Assembly: GCA_016212195.1 (NCBI GenBank)
Contig: JACRGW010000093.1
Span: 1 to 13,327 of the forward strand
Length of the DNA stretch: 13,327 bases
DNA from: Nitrospirota bacterium
Lineage (GTDB): Bacteria; Nitrospirota; Thermodesulfovibrionia; JACRGW01
Direction of reading: 5' to 3'
Shown piece by piece: positions 7,018-12,759 of this stretch; the stretch's first letter is position 1; each line of letters opens with the position of its first letter. The translations under genes were made by a program, and so were the position numbers. Under the pieces are notes generated by a model that did no database searches, was not told where the DNA came from, and worked only from the letters and a program-made list of their open reading frames with translations.

Positions 7018-7063
7018 GACCTGATAGTAGTATGTAATCGGGATTTATCACTCTGAAATTGTT

Positions 7064-7678
7064 TCAGGGACTCTTTTCATGGGATGCTGAAGCAAGTTCA
7101 GCATAGATCTTTCTACATTGTGTTTCGGTCTCTTTAATAGAACCACTGTTGTCAATAATGTAATCGGCATATCTTTTCTTCTTATTTAAAGACATCTGGG
7201 ATTTGATTCTTCTTAATGCATCTTCATAAGAAAACTTTTTAGTAAGTCTTGCTAATTGTTCTCTCTTTCCTGAATAAACAAGGATTAGCTTATCAACCTT
7301 CCTGTGGTAATCACTCTCTATCAAAAGTGGAATATCACAAAGGATTATGGCATCCCTGTCTTTTCTTATGATAGCCTTTTTGAGCATCTCTATTTCTTTA
7401 AATACCCTGGGATGGATTATTTCCTCAAGTCTTTTCTTCTTTGATTTGTCTTCAAATATAATCCGTCCGAGCTTTCTTCTATTAATCGTCCCATTACGAT
7501 TAAGTATCCCCACCCCAAAAAAATCTCTTATTTCTTTCCATGCCGAAGTCCCTTTTCTGACTGCCTTCTTCGCCTGCTCATCAGCATCTATAATATAGGC
7601 GCCCAGTCTTTTAAAGATAGCCGAGACTGTACTTTTTCCTGTGGCAATTCCACCTGTAAGACCTACAACGATCCCCAT
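7064..7678 (-). CDS. coaE: Dephospho-CoA kinase
   Basis: CoaE phosphorylates dephospho-CoA at the 3' position of its ribose, the last step of coenzyme A synthesis. The 204-residue protein has the P-loop GLTGGIATGKST (6-17), IIDADEQAKKAV (29-40), the conserved IHPRVFKEIE segment (about 87-96), CDIPLLIES in the Walker-B-like region, and the helical lid with RLTKKFSYEDALRRIKSQM. ADYIIDNSGSIKET near the end is also family-typical. Length is normal, but the last dozen residues (YAELASASHEKSP) are encoded by a perfect palindrome, so the true C-terminus may have been replaced or extended by repeat DNA. The ATG at 7678 has no ribosome site and a promoter-like pair lies 10 bases upstream. It is the first gene of the minus-strand cluster, 82 bases ahead of galU. 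Confidence 0.96.
   Translation of the reverse strand: MGIVVGLTGGIATGKSTVSAIFKRLGAYIIDADEQAKKAVRKGTSAWKEIRDFFGVGILNRNGTINRRKLGRIIFEDKSKKKRLEEIIHPRVFKEIEMLKKAIIRKDRDAIILCDIPLLIESDYHRKVDKLILVYSGKREQLARLTKKFSYEDALRRIKSQMSLNKKKRYADYIIDNSGSIKETETQCRKIYAELASASHEKSP
7084..7104. repeat. Palindrome in the 3' end of coaE
   Basis: ATGCTGAA (7084-7091) and TTCAGCAT (7097-7104) form a perfect 8-bp inverted repeat around a five-base loop. The identical arms occur again at 11521-11541 before apgM, also with a five-base loop of different sequence. Identical stems with variable loops point to a dispersed palindromic (REP-like) family. Here it encodes residues 192-199 of CoaE. Confidence 0.85.
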
Positions 7679-7686
7679 CGCATCTA

Positions 7687-7715
7687 AAAATATAGGAAAG
7701 ATCGGATGAAGTCAA
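7687..7715 (-). promoter_or_regulatory. Candidate promoter of coaE (and the minus-strand cluster)
   Basis: On the minus strand TTGACT (7715-7710) is followed after 15 bases by TATATT (7694-7689), or after 17 by TATTTT (7692-7687). The ATG of coaE starts at 7678, so the transcript would begin within a few bases of the start codon. Its -35 box lies back to back with that of the divergent promoter at 7722-7750. Confidence 0.48.
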
Positions 7716-7721
7716 GGATAG

Positions 7722-7750
7722 TTGACTAAAGGGAGATTTAATAGTATCCT
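7722..7750 (+). promoter_or_regulatory. Candidate promoter of the small secreted protein gene
   Basis: TTGACT (7722-7727) and TATCCT (7745-7750) are separated by 17 bases, the preferred sigma-70 spacing. A start near 7757 would give a leader of about 27 bases that includes the GGAGG at 7769-7773. CCTCT (7748-7752) and AGAGG (7764-7768) could pair next to that ribosome site, but the stem is short. Confidence 0.48.
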
Positions 7751-7783
7751 CTCATAAAAAATAAGAGGGGAGGAAAGACTCAT

Positions 7784-8059
7784 ATGAAAGGATTTATAGT
7801 AGTGGTAGTGACATTCATTGTTATTAGTGTTCTTGTGATTGCAGAGGGAGCGCCGCCGCCACCTCCTTCCACAGAAAAATCTCAATCAACTTCGATCCAG
7901 CAAATTCCATCGCTCGTACAAACTAAACCTAAAAAACCGCTCAATATAAAACTGAAAAGGAACTCAAAGGATGATTACTCCTGGGAGATTAACGGGGAAA
8001 ACGTTCAGGATATCATAAACGCTGACAGGAAATTGAGGAAGGGGCTGGGATTTGAGTAG
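7784..8059 (+). CDS. Small secreted or membrane-anchored hypothetical protein
   Basis: I do not recognise a family with confidence. The 91-residue product begins with MKGFI and a long hydrophobic stretch (about 4-20), then EGAPPPPP: a probable Sec signal peptide with cleavage near residues 20-23, or an uncleaved anchor. The proline run (24-28) leads into a Ser/Gln/Lys-rich, probably disordered linker to about residue 52. The C-terminal part (53-91) is charged and looks conserved in style, with IKLKRNSKDDYSWEINGENV and DRKLRKGLGF, so it may be a small periplasmic binding or adaptor module. The ATG at 7784 has GGAGG at 7769-7773, ten bases upstream. It stands alone on the plus strand, divergent from coaE and convergent with the DoxX gene 19 bases downstream. 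Confidence 0.75.
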   Translation: MKGFIVVVVTFIVISVLVIAEGAPPPPPSTEKSQSTSIQQIPSLVQTKPKKPLNIKLKRNSKDDYSWEINGENVQDIINADRKLRKGLGFE

Positions 8060-8078
8060 TTTTTCCCTGAAAGTATAG

Positions 8079-8483
8079 TCATTCCCTGTCCATACTATAT
8101 TTGCCGGGACCAATAAGAATCAGACTCAGGAATACTATTCCGTCTTCAATTGCATGGGATGCAATCTGTAAACCGTCACCTTTTCCTATATGCATTATGG
8201 AGGCGACCGCCATCGTTGTTAGGAGAAGGATACAGGCGGGTCTGAAAAAGAGACCCAGAATGATAAATATCCCGCCGAAAAATTCAGAAAAGGCTGCCAT
8301 GAATCCCCAGAAAACAGGCATAAAAGGGATACCAACATGGTTCATAGCCATACCCAGTTTTTCCCATTTCTCCGGACCACCGATCAATTTGGGAGCACCA
8401 TGGTAAAGGAACATAATCCCTATGAAAATGCGGAGTATCAGAAGTCCTGCATCTCTGTACCTTGTGAGCGATCTTAATATCAT
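8079..8483 (-). CDS. DoxX-family inner-membrane protein
   Basis: This is a four-helix membrane protein of the DoxX family, 134 residues from the preferred start. LILRIFIGIMFLYHGAPKLIGGPEKW is the first helix with the typical HGxxKL motif, followed by GFMAAFSEFFGGIFIILGLFFRPA, a third helix (ILLLTTMAVASIMHIGKG) and a short last one (EDGIVFLSLILIGPGKYSMD). DoxX proteins are linked to thiosulfate:quinone oxidoreductase in archaea and to redox or thiol stress complexes in some bacteria, but most are uncharacterised. I chose ATG 8483 because GGAGG (8489-8493) lies five bases upstream. An in-frame ATG at 8498 would add five residues (MKEVK) and overlap the cupin gene's end. With the preferred start, the genes are separated by one base, so cupin and DoxX form a tight two-gene operon. 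Confidence 0.88.
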   Translation of the reverse strand: MILRSLTRYRDAGLLILRIFIGIMFLYHGAPKLIGGPEKWEKLGMAMNHVGIPFMPVFWGFMAAFSEFFGGIFIILGLFFRPACILLLTTMAVASIMHIGKGDGLQIASHAIEDGIVFLSLILIGPGKYSMDRE

Positions 8484-8484
8484 T

Positions 8485-8853
8485 TTAACCTCCTTCATAT
8501 ACCTCTTCGTCTTCTTTTTTCCAGGCAGGATCTACTATACAAAGAAATTTTAGATCGGAATTCCCTGTATTCTGGATGTATTGTCTGGAATTTGGTGGAA
8601 TATAAATTGCCTGGCCCTGATGAACCTTTGCAGATTCATCATCGATATACATTACCCCTTCTCCTTCTAAGATATAATAGACCTCTGAGGTTTTTAGCCT
8701 ATGGGGCAGAGAACTTTCGCCTACCCTTACAGTTGCATAGGCTAAACTATATCTGAGTTGTAGATCTGCCTTATCAGGATGAAGGAGTTCTCTGAGGATT
8801 GTATTGTCTCCTGCTACAATTTCTTTGCAATTGCTTAGGTCTTTAATAAACAT
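8485..8853 (-). CDS. Single-domain cupin protein with altered metal-site residues
   Basis: This 122-residue cytoplasmic protein is a single cupin barrel. Motif 1 is seen as LPHRLKTSEVYYILEGEG (49-66) and motif 2 as GQAIYIPPNSRQYIQNTG (80-97). A canonical cupin motif 1 has His-x-His and a Glu. Here H51 and E57 remain but the second His position is Leu53, and the motif 2 His position is Gln91. From memory, the PHRLKTSEVYY and PPNSRQ.I.NTG forms recur in a conserved cupin subgroup ending in CIVDPAW, so this is likely a subgroup trait rather than decay. The ligand and reaction are unknown. No clear ribosome site precedes ATG 8853. The DoxX gene begins one base after its stop, implying a shared role, perhaps in redox or small-molecule sensing. 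Confidence 0.88.
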   Translation of the reverse strand: MFIKDLSNCKEIVAGDNTILRELLHPDKADLQLRYSLAYATVRVGESSLPHRLKTSEVYYILEGEGVMYIDDESAKVHQGQAIYIPPNSRQYIQNTGNSDLKFLCIVDPAWKKEDEEVYEGG

Positions 8854-8979
8854 AGAGATAATATCAAGGGCATAGCATCTTCATCATCTGCAAGTCATCA
8901 ACTGCTCGTTGAATTAAATCACACTTTATAGAAACCGTCAAGGCTATTTGTGATTAAATAAGTATTGTTATAATTCCAC

Positions 8980-9006
8980 TTGACAAGGAGATTTATCTGT
9001 TATAAT
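8980..9006 (+). promoter_or_regulatory. Candidate promoter of nadD with perfect boxes
   Basis: A perfect TTGACA (8980-8985) and a perfect TATAAT (9001-9006) are separated by 15 bases. The -10 ends eight bases before ATG 9015, so transcription would start almost at the start codon and no ribosome site lies between. A second TATAAT at 8969-8974 could start a longer transcript about 34 bases upstream, but it lacks a good -35 and the AAGGAG at 8985-8990 is too far from the ATG. Confidence 0.6.
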
Positions 9007-9014
9007 CAGTTTAT

Positions 9015-9668
9015 ATGAAAATCGGGATCATGGGTGGGACCTTCAACCCCATTCATTACGGACATCTGAGACCTGCAGAGGAGATAAGGGAAAGGTTAAA
9101 ATTAAATAAGGTCTTATTCATACCCTCTGCCCGTCCTCCACATAAAGATAGCGAGATCATCGAACCCCATCACCGTCTTGAAATGGCGAGACTTGCGATT
9201 AGATCTAATTTTTTCTTCGATGTATCCCCTATAGAGGTTGAAAGAATAGGGAAATCTTATTCGGTCAGGACACTGGAGGAGATCTTAAAAAACTACGGGG
9301 GAGAGCTCTTCTTCTTACTCGGGATAGATACTTTCCTCGAGGTACCTACATGGAGGGAGGCAGATAAGCTTTTCAGCCTTGCAAATTTCGTTATCCTCTT
9401 AAGACCACCTTATTCATTCCAATCTCTGAGCAAGTCTCCTTATCTTAGATTCATTACAAACTCTATCCTTATAGAGTTAGACCAGGGTATAAGGCAGAGC
9501 TACCGCAAGATTTCCGAGAATGGAAGGTCGATATGCTTTGAGAGGGTTATAAGCCTGGATATATCTTCTACCTTAATACGGAAGAACATCAAGGCAGGAA
9601 GAAGTATTAAATATCTCTTGCCTGATCCTGTAGAATCGTATATAATTACACATAGGCTTTACAGGTAA
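9015..9668 (+). CDS. nadD: Nicotinate-nucleotide adenylyltransferase
   Basis: NadD transfers AMP from ATP to nicotinate mononucleotide, making nicotinate adenine dinucleotide in NAD synthesis. The 217-residue protein has the nucleotidyltransferase signature GGTFNPIHYGHL (7-18) with the catalytic H14 and H17, SARPPHK (38-44), MARLAI, SVRTLE, the LLGIDTFLEVPTWRE segment (101-114), and ISSTLIR (183-189), the second ATP-binding motif. Length is normal. The ATG at 9015 lacks a ribosome site but sits eight bases after a perfect -10 box, so it may be read from a leaderless transcript. It is the first gene of the plus-strand series; rsfS follows after an 87-base repeat-rich gap. The nadD-rsfS pairing is common in bacteria and supports both calls. 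Confidence 0.97.
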   Translation: MKIGIMGGTFNPIHYGHLRPAEEIRERLKLNKVLFIPSARPPHKDSEIIEPHHRLEMARLAIRSNFFFDVSPIEVERIGKSYSVRTLEEILKNYGGELFFLLGIDTFLEVPTWREADKLFSLANFVILLRPPYSFQSLSKSPYLRFITNSILIELDQGIRQSYRKISENGRSICFERVISLDISSTLIRKNIKAGRSIKYLLPDPVESYIITHRLYR

Positions 9669-9742
9669 GTTCGGGGTTCTGAGTTAGGGAATTTAGATTT
9701 AGATTTTAACTCTAAACTCCGAACTCGAAACTCATAACTGTA
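9669..9742 (+). repeat. Heptamer-phased repeat with imperfect inverted arms between nadD and rsfS
   Basis: From 9708 to 9742 five seven-base units follow in phase with the pattern AACTCNN; the last has G in place of the second C. GTTCGGGGTTCTGAGTT (9669-9685) matches the reverse complement of 9708-9724 at 14 of 17 positions, so the tract can fold around a 22-base loop that itself contains TTTAGA twice. The array touches the GGAGG and TTG start of rsfS. No T-run follows the stem, so a terminator is not supported. Confidence 0.78.
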
Positions 9743-9755
9743 GTTATGGAGGTGT

Positions 9756-10100
9756 TTGGCGTTAGAATCAAAAGATAAGGCCGTCCTTTCAGCGGTTGCA
9801 GCAAGAGAAAAGAAGGCCTCAGATATCCTTGTACTGGAGCTTAAAGGACTGACTCCGATAGCTGATTATTTTCTGATCTGCTCAGGTGTAACCACAAGAC
9901 AGGTGAAGGCTGTAGCCGAAGCAGTTGAAGAAAAACTATCAAAGGAGACTATTTACCCTTCCCATATAGAAGGACTTCCAGATGCTCACTGGATCCTGAT
10001 GGATTATGGAGACCTTGTTGTGCATGTCTTTGATGAGGATACAAGACATTATTACGAGCTTGAAAAACTCTGGGGTGATGCCCAGAAGATTGAGATTTAG
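9756..10100 (+). CDS. rsfS: Ribosome silencing factor RsfS (DUF143/Iojap family)
   Basis: RsfS binds the large ribosomal subunit protein uL14 and blocks subunit joining when nutrients fall. The 114-residue protein is the usual length and has ADYFLICSGVTTRQV (36-50), the HWILMDYGDLVVHVF core (78-92) and RHYYELEKLWGDA (97-109), all family signatures. The only in-frame start after the upstream stop at 9741-9743 is TTG at 9756; GGAGG (9748-9752) is only three bases away, an unusually short spacing. The gene sits right after a heptamer repeat and after nadD, its common neighbour. The LapA/B-like gene follows 22 bases later with a poor ribosome site, so the genes are probably co-transcribed. Confidence 0.95.
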   Translation: MALESKDKAVLSAVAAREKKASDILVLELKGLTPIADYFLICSGVTTRQVKAVAEAVEEKLSKETIYPSHIEGLPDAHWILMDYGDLVVHVFDEDTRHYYELEKLWGDAQKIEI

Positions 10101-10122
10101 GAGTTAATCGGGACTGCGTTAT

Positions 10123-11442
10123 ATGTTTCGGCGTATATTATTTTTTGGTATAATCCTCTTGATAATCCTTTCCATCCTTGGTATTGGTTATCTGGCCAAT
10201 ATAAACAGGGATGTTATAATAATAAATCTCGCCTGGAGAACCTACGAAATATCCAAGATCGGTCTTATCCTGCTTTCCTGGGCCTCTGGTGCCCTTCTCG
10301 TAATCCTTATTGTAGCGATAAAAGATACAAGAAGGTATTTCTTAAACTGGAAGGCCACGAAGATACACAAGAAGGAATTGAAGATTCAGGAGATGTATTC
10401 TAAGGGTGCAAATGCCCTCCTTGCAAGAAGAAATGCTGAGGCAATCGGTTATTTTGATAAGATCCTCCAGCAGGACCCAAATCACATAGATTCCCTCCTC
10501 AGGCTCGGAAACCTTTTTCACAAGGAGAAGAATATCAATGAGGCTATCCGGCTCCACCAGAAGGCAATGGACTTGAGCCCATCAAATATCGAGATATTAT
10601 TCGCCCTCGAGGCAGATTACGAGGAGGCAAGGAGATTGGAAGATGCACTCCACATGTTAAAGCACATCCTTGATATTGATGGAACCAATCTTACGGCACT
10701 TTATAAAATGAGAGATATATACCAGAGGCAGGGAAGGTGGGAAGATACCAATATGGTTCAGATCAAGATACTGAAAGGGATATTCTCATCTGAAGACAGG
10801 AAAGCCGAGCAGCAGAGATTCATCGGGATGAGATATGAACTTGGTAGAAGTCTCCTTGAGGATGGTAACCTGGATAAGGCCAAAAGGGTTTTTAAAGGGG
10901 TTCTGAAACTCGATAAGGATTTTATACCTGCCTATCTCGGCCTCGGAGAGGTTTATTTAGGAGAGGGTGATGTCGCAGGGGCATCAGAACTCTGGGAGAG
11001 GGCCTATTATACGACTTCATCTGTTATCTTCCTGCTAAGGCTCGAGGATCTATTCCTTTCCCTCGGAGAACCGAATAAGATTATCGAGATATACCAGAGG
11101 GCACTCTCTTCAAGGCCAAGCGACCTTATCCTTAACTTTTTCCTTGGGAAGCTTTACTACAGGCTCGAGATGGTAGATGATGCCTATGATATCCTTACTT
11201 CAATGGATAGCGGTGCAGAGGATCTCCCTGACCTCCATAAACTAATCGGTAACATATATCTGAGGAGGGGATTTCCTGATAAGGCATCACAGGAGTTTAA
11301 AAAGGCCTTGAAATTCAGAAAGAAGGTTGTGATTCCATACCGATGTAGTAAATGTGAATATCAGTCAACGGACTGGTCGGGCCGATGCCCTCAGTGTGGT
11401 AAGTGGAACACCTTTGCCGTCTATCTCGAGAAACCCTGCTGA
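10123..11442 (+). CDS. LapA-LapB fusion-like protein: two membrane helices, TPR array and rubredoxin-type zinc module
   Basis: In E. coli, LapA and LapB are separate inner-membrane proteins, and LapB directs FtsH-dependent control of LpxC and lipopolysaccharide synthesis. This 439-residue protein appears to join them. Residues 5-25 and 46-66 are membrane helices with the short loop NINRDVIIINLAWRTYEIS, resembling the LapA/DUF1049 hairpin. About 85-400 is a run of TPR-like repeats, for example ALLARRNAEAIGYFDKILQQ and GNLFHKEKNINEAIRLHQKA. The end (408-430) has CSKC and CPQCGKW, with C408, C411, C422 and C425 as zinc ligands like the LapB rubredoxin module. Expected location is the inner membrane with the TPR part in the cytoplasm. 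ATG 10123 lacks a good ribosome site (AGGAG at 10099-10103 is too distant). It lies between rsfS and a repeat cluster before apgM. Confidence 0.9.
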   Translation: MFRRILFFGIILLIILSILGIGYLANINRDVIIINLAWRTYEISKIGLILLSWASGALLVILIVAIKDTRRYFLNWKATKIHKKELKIQEMYSKGANALLARRNAEAIGYFDKILQQDPNHIDSLLRLGNLFHKEKNINEAIRLHQKAMDLSPSNIEILFALEADYEEARRLEDALHMLKHILDIDGTNLTALYKMRDIYQRQGRWEDTNMVQIKILKGIFSSEDRKAEQQRFIGMRYELGRSLLEDGNLDKAKRVFKGVLKLDKDFIPAYLGLGEVYLGEGDVAGASELWERAYYTTSSVIFLLRLEDLFLSLGEPNKIIEIYQRALSSRPSDLILNFFLGKLYYRLEMVDDAYDILTSMDSGAEDLPDLHKLIGNIYLRRGFPDKASQEFKKALKFRKKVVIPYRCSKCEYQSTDWSGRCPQCGKWNTFAVYLEKPC

Positions 11443-11455
11443 AACCTCTTAAACT

Positions 11456-11544
11456 GTCACCCTGAACTCGTTTCTCTACGAGTCGTAGACAGGGTCTTAG
11501 ATAGAAAATTTTTATGAGAGATGCTGAAATAAATTCAGCATGAC
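11456..11544. repeat. Nested palindromic repeat cluster between the lapB-like gene and apgM
   Basis: CCCTG (11460-11464) pairs with CAGGG (11490-11494). Inside is a perfect 7+1+7 palindrome, TCTACGA-G-TCGTAGA (11475-11489), with an alternative ACTCGT/ACGAGT pairing (11466-11471, 11478-11483). After an AT-rich linker (about 11499-11516), ATGCTGAA (11521-11528) pairs with TTCAGCAT (11534-11541), the same arms as in the coaE palindrome. The tract is bounded by GTCAC and TGAC. It fills almost the whole gap and ends six bases before the apgM start codon. Confidence 0.85.
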
Positions 11545-11550
11545 CTTCAT

Positions 11551-12759
11551 ATGTTAAAACTGATTAAACCTTTAATCCAGAAGAACGACACAAAGATACT
11601 TCTTATAGTGCTCGATGGAATCGGTGGACTGCCTGTAAAAAACAAGACAGAGCTTGAATCAGCTAATACCCCAAACCTCGATGCCCTTGCTAGGGAGTCT
11701 GCCTGCGGTCTTCATATCCCTGTTTCTTATGGAGTTACACCTGGAAGTGGACCAGGACATCTCGGTCTTTTTGGATATGACCCGGTGGAATATCAGATCG
11801 GAAGGGGTGTCTTAGAGGCCCTCGGCCTCGGCCTTGATGTGAGAAAGACCGATGTAGCTGTTAGGTGTAATTATGCCACGATCAAAGATGGGGTGATTAT
11901 AGATAGGAGGGCTGGAAGGATTCCAACAGAGGAAAACAGGAAACTCACAGAGAGATTACAGAAAGAGATTAATAAGATTGACGGAGTAAAGATAATATTT
12001 TCTTCTGGTATGGAGCACAGGTTTGTGGTACTTTTCAGATTTACAAAGTCCCTCAGTCCTGACTCAGCAATGATAACTGATACAGACCCACAAAAAGAGG
12101 GATCGAAACCACTTTCACCAAAACCTCTCTCAAAAAATGCTGGCAAAGTATCTAAGATATCAGAGAAATTGATAGCTCTTTCTAAGAAGATACTCACAAA
12201 GGAAGAAAAGGCTAACTATATCCTGATGAGAGGTTTCTCGTGCATACCCCACATACCTACCTTTTATGATGCCTTCGGATTAAAGGCACTTGCTATTGCG
12301 ACATATCCGATGTACAGAGGGCTTGCAAGACTTGTGGGGATGGATACACCTGCCATTGAAGGAAACATGGAGGACGAGATAGGGTTTTTAAAAAAGAGAT
12401 ACAATGAGTATGATTTCTTCTTCCTACATGTTAAAAAGATTGACTCCTATGGTGAGGATGGTAATTTTGATGGGAAGGTCAGAGAGATGGAGAAGTTTGA
12501 TAATCTCCTTCCGGAGATACTTAATTTAAAGCCTGATGTACTGATTATTACAGGAGACCACTCAACCCCTTCTATACTGAAAAGCCATAGCTGGCATCCT
12601 GTACCTGTCCTTATAAAGTCACCCTATGTCCTCGGTGGTATCTGTTCTGCCTTCACCGAGCGTGAATGTGTAAAGGGCGAACTCGGCATATTCCCGACTG
12701 TTAATCTTATGCCCCTGGCACTCGCCCATTCCCTAAGATTAAAAAAATATGGTGCATAA
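11551..12759 (+). CDS. apgM: Archaeal-type cofactor-independent phosphoglycerate mutase
   Basis: This enzyme interconverts 3- and 2-phosphoglycerate in glycolysis and gluconeogenesis without 2,3-bisphosphoglycerate. The 402-residue protein fits the archaeal-type (aPGAM) branch of the alkaline phosphatase superfamily. LIVLDGIGGLP (18-28) carries metal ligand D22. TPGSGPGHLGLFGYDP (63-78) holds the phosphorylated Ser66. Then come GRGVLEALGLGL, RAGRIPTEEN (120-129), LHVKKIDSYGEDG (292-304), and TGDHSTPS (334-341) with H346 and H349 following, all family metal-site regions. Length is normal. ATG 11551 is the only plausible start and no ribosome site is visible; the sequence just before it is repeat DNA. 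ComF starts within its last codons, overlapping by 11 bases. Confidence 0.96.
   Translation: MLKLIKPLIQKNDTKILLIVLDGIGGLPVKNKTELESANTPNLDALARESACGLHIPVSYGVTPGSGPGHLGLFGYDPVEYQIGRGVLEALGLGLDVRKTDVAVRCNYATIKDGVIIDRRAGRIPTEENRKLTERLQKEINKIDGVKIIFSSGMEHRFVVLFRFTKSLSPDSAMITDTDPQKEGSKPLSPKPLSKNAGKVSKISEKLIALSKKILTKEEKANYILMRGFSCIPHIPTFYDAFGLKALAIATYPMYRGLARLVGMDTPAIEGNMEDEIGFLKKRYNEYDFFFLHVKKIDSYGEDGNFDGKVREMEKFDNLLPEILNLKPDVLIITGDHSTPSILKSHSWHPVPVLIKSPYVLGGICSAFTERECVKGELGIFPTVNLMPLALAHSLRLKKYGA

Noticed and set aside
7051..7069. CTGAAA-TTG-TTTCAG hairpin at the end of coaE as a terminator
   Set aside because: The stem is six AT-rich pairs and is not followed by a T-run in the coaE direction, and galU lies downstream, so termination is not supported.
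7748..7768. CCTCT/AGAGG stem as a translational switch before the secreted protein
   Set aside because: Only five pairs with an 11-base loop; too weak to call a regulatory element.
8840..8915. Promoter for the cupin-DoxX pair
   Set aside because: A TTGATG-like box and some AT-rich hexamers are present but no pair has convincing sequence and spacing.
9669..9724. Intergenic stem between nadD and rsfS as a rho-independent terminator
   Set aside because: Three mismatches, a 22-base loop and no T-run after the stem; the heptamer periodicity explains it better.
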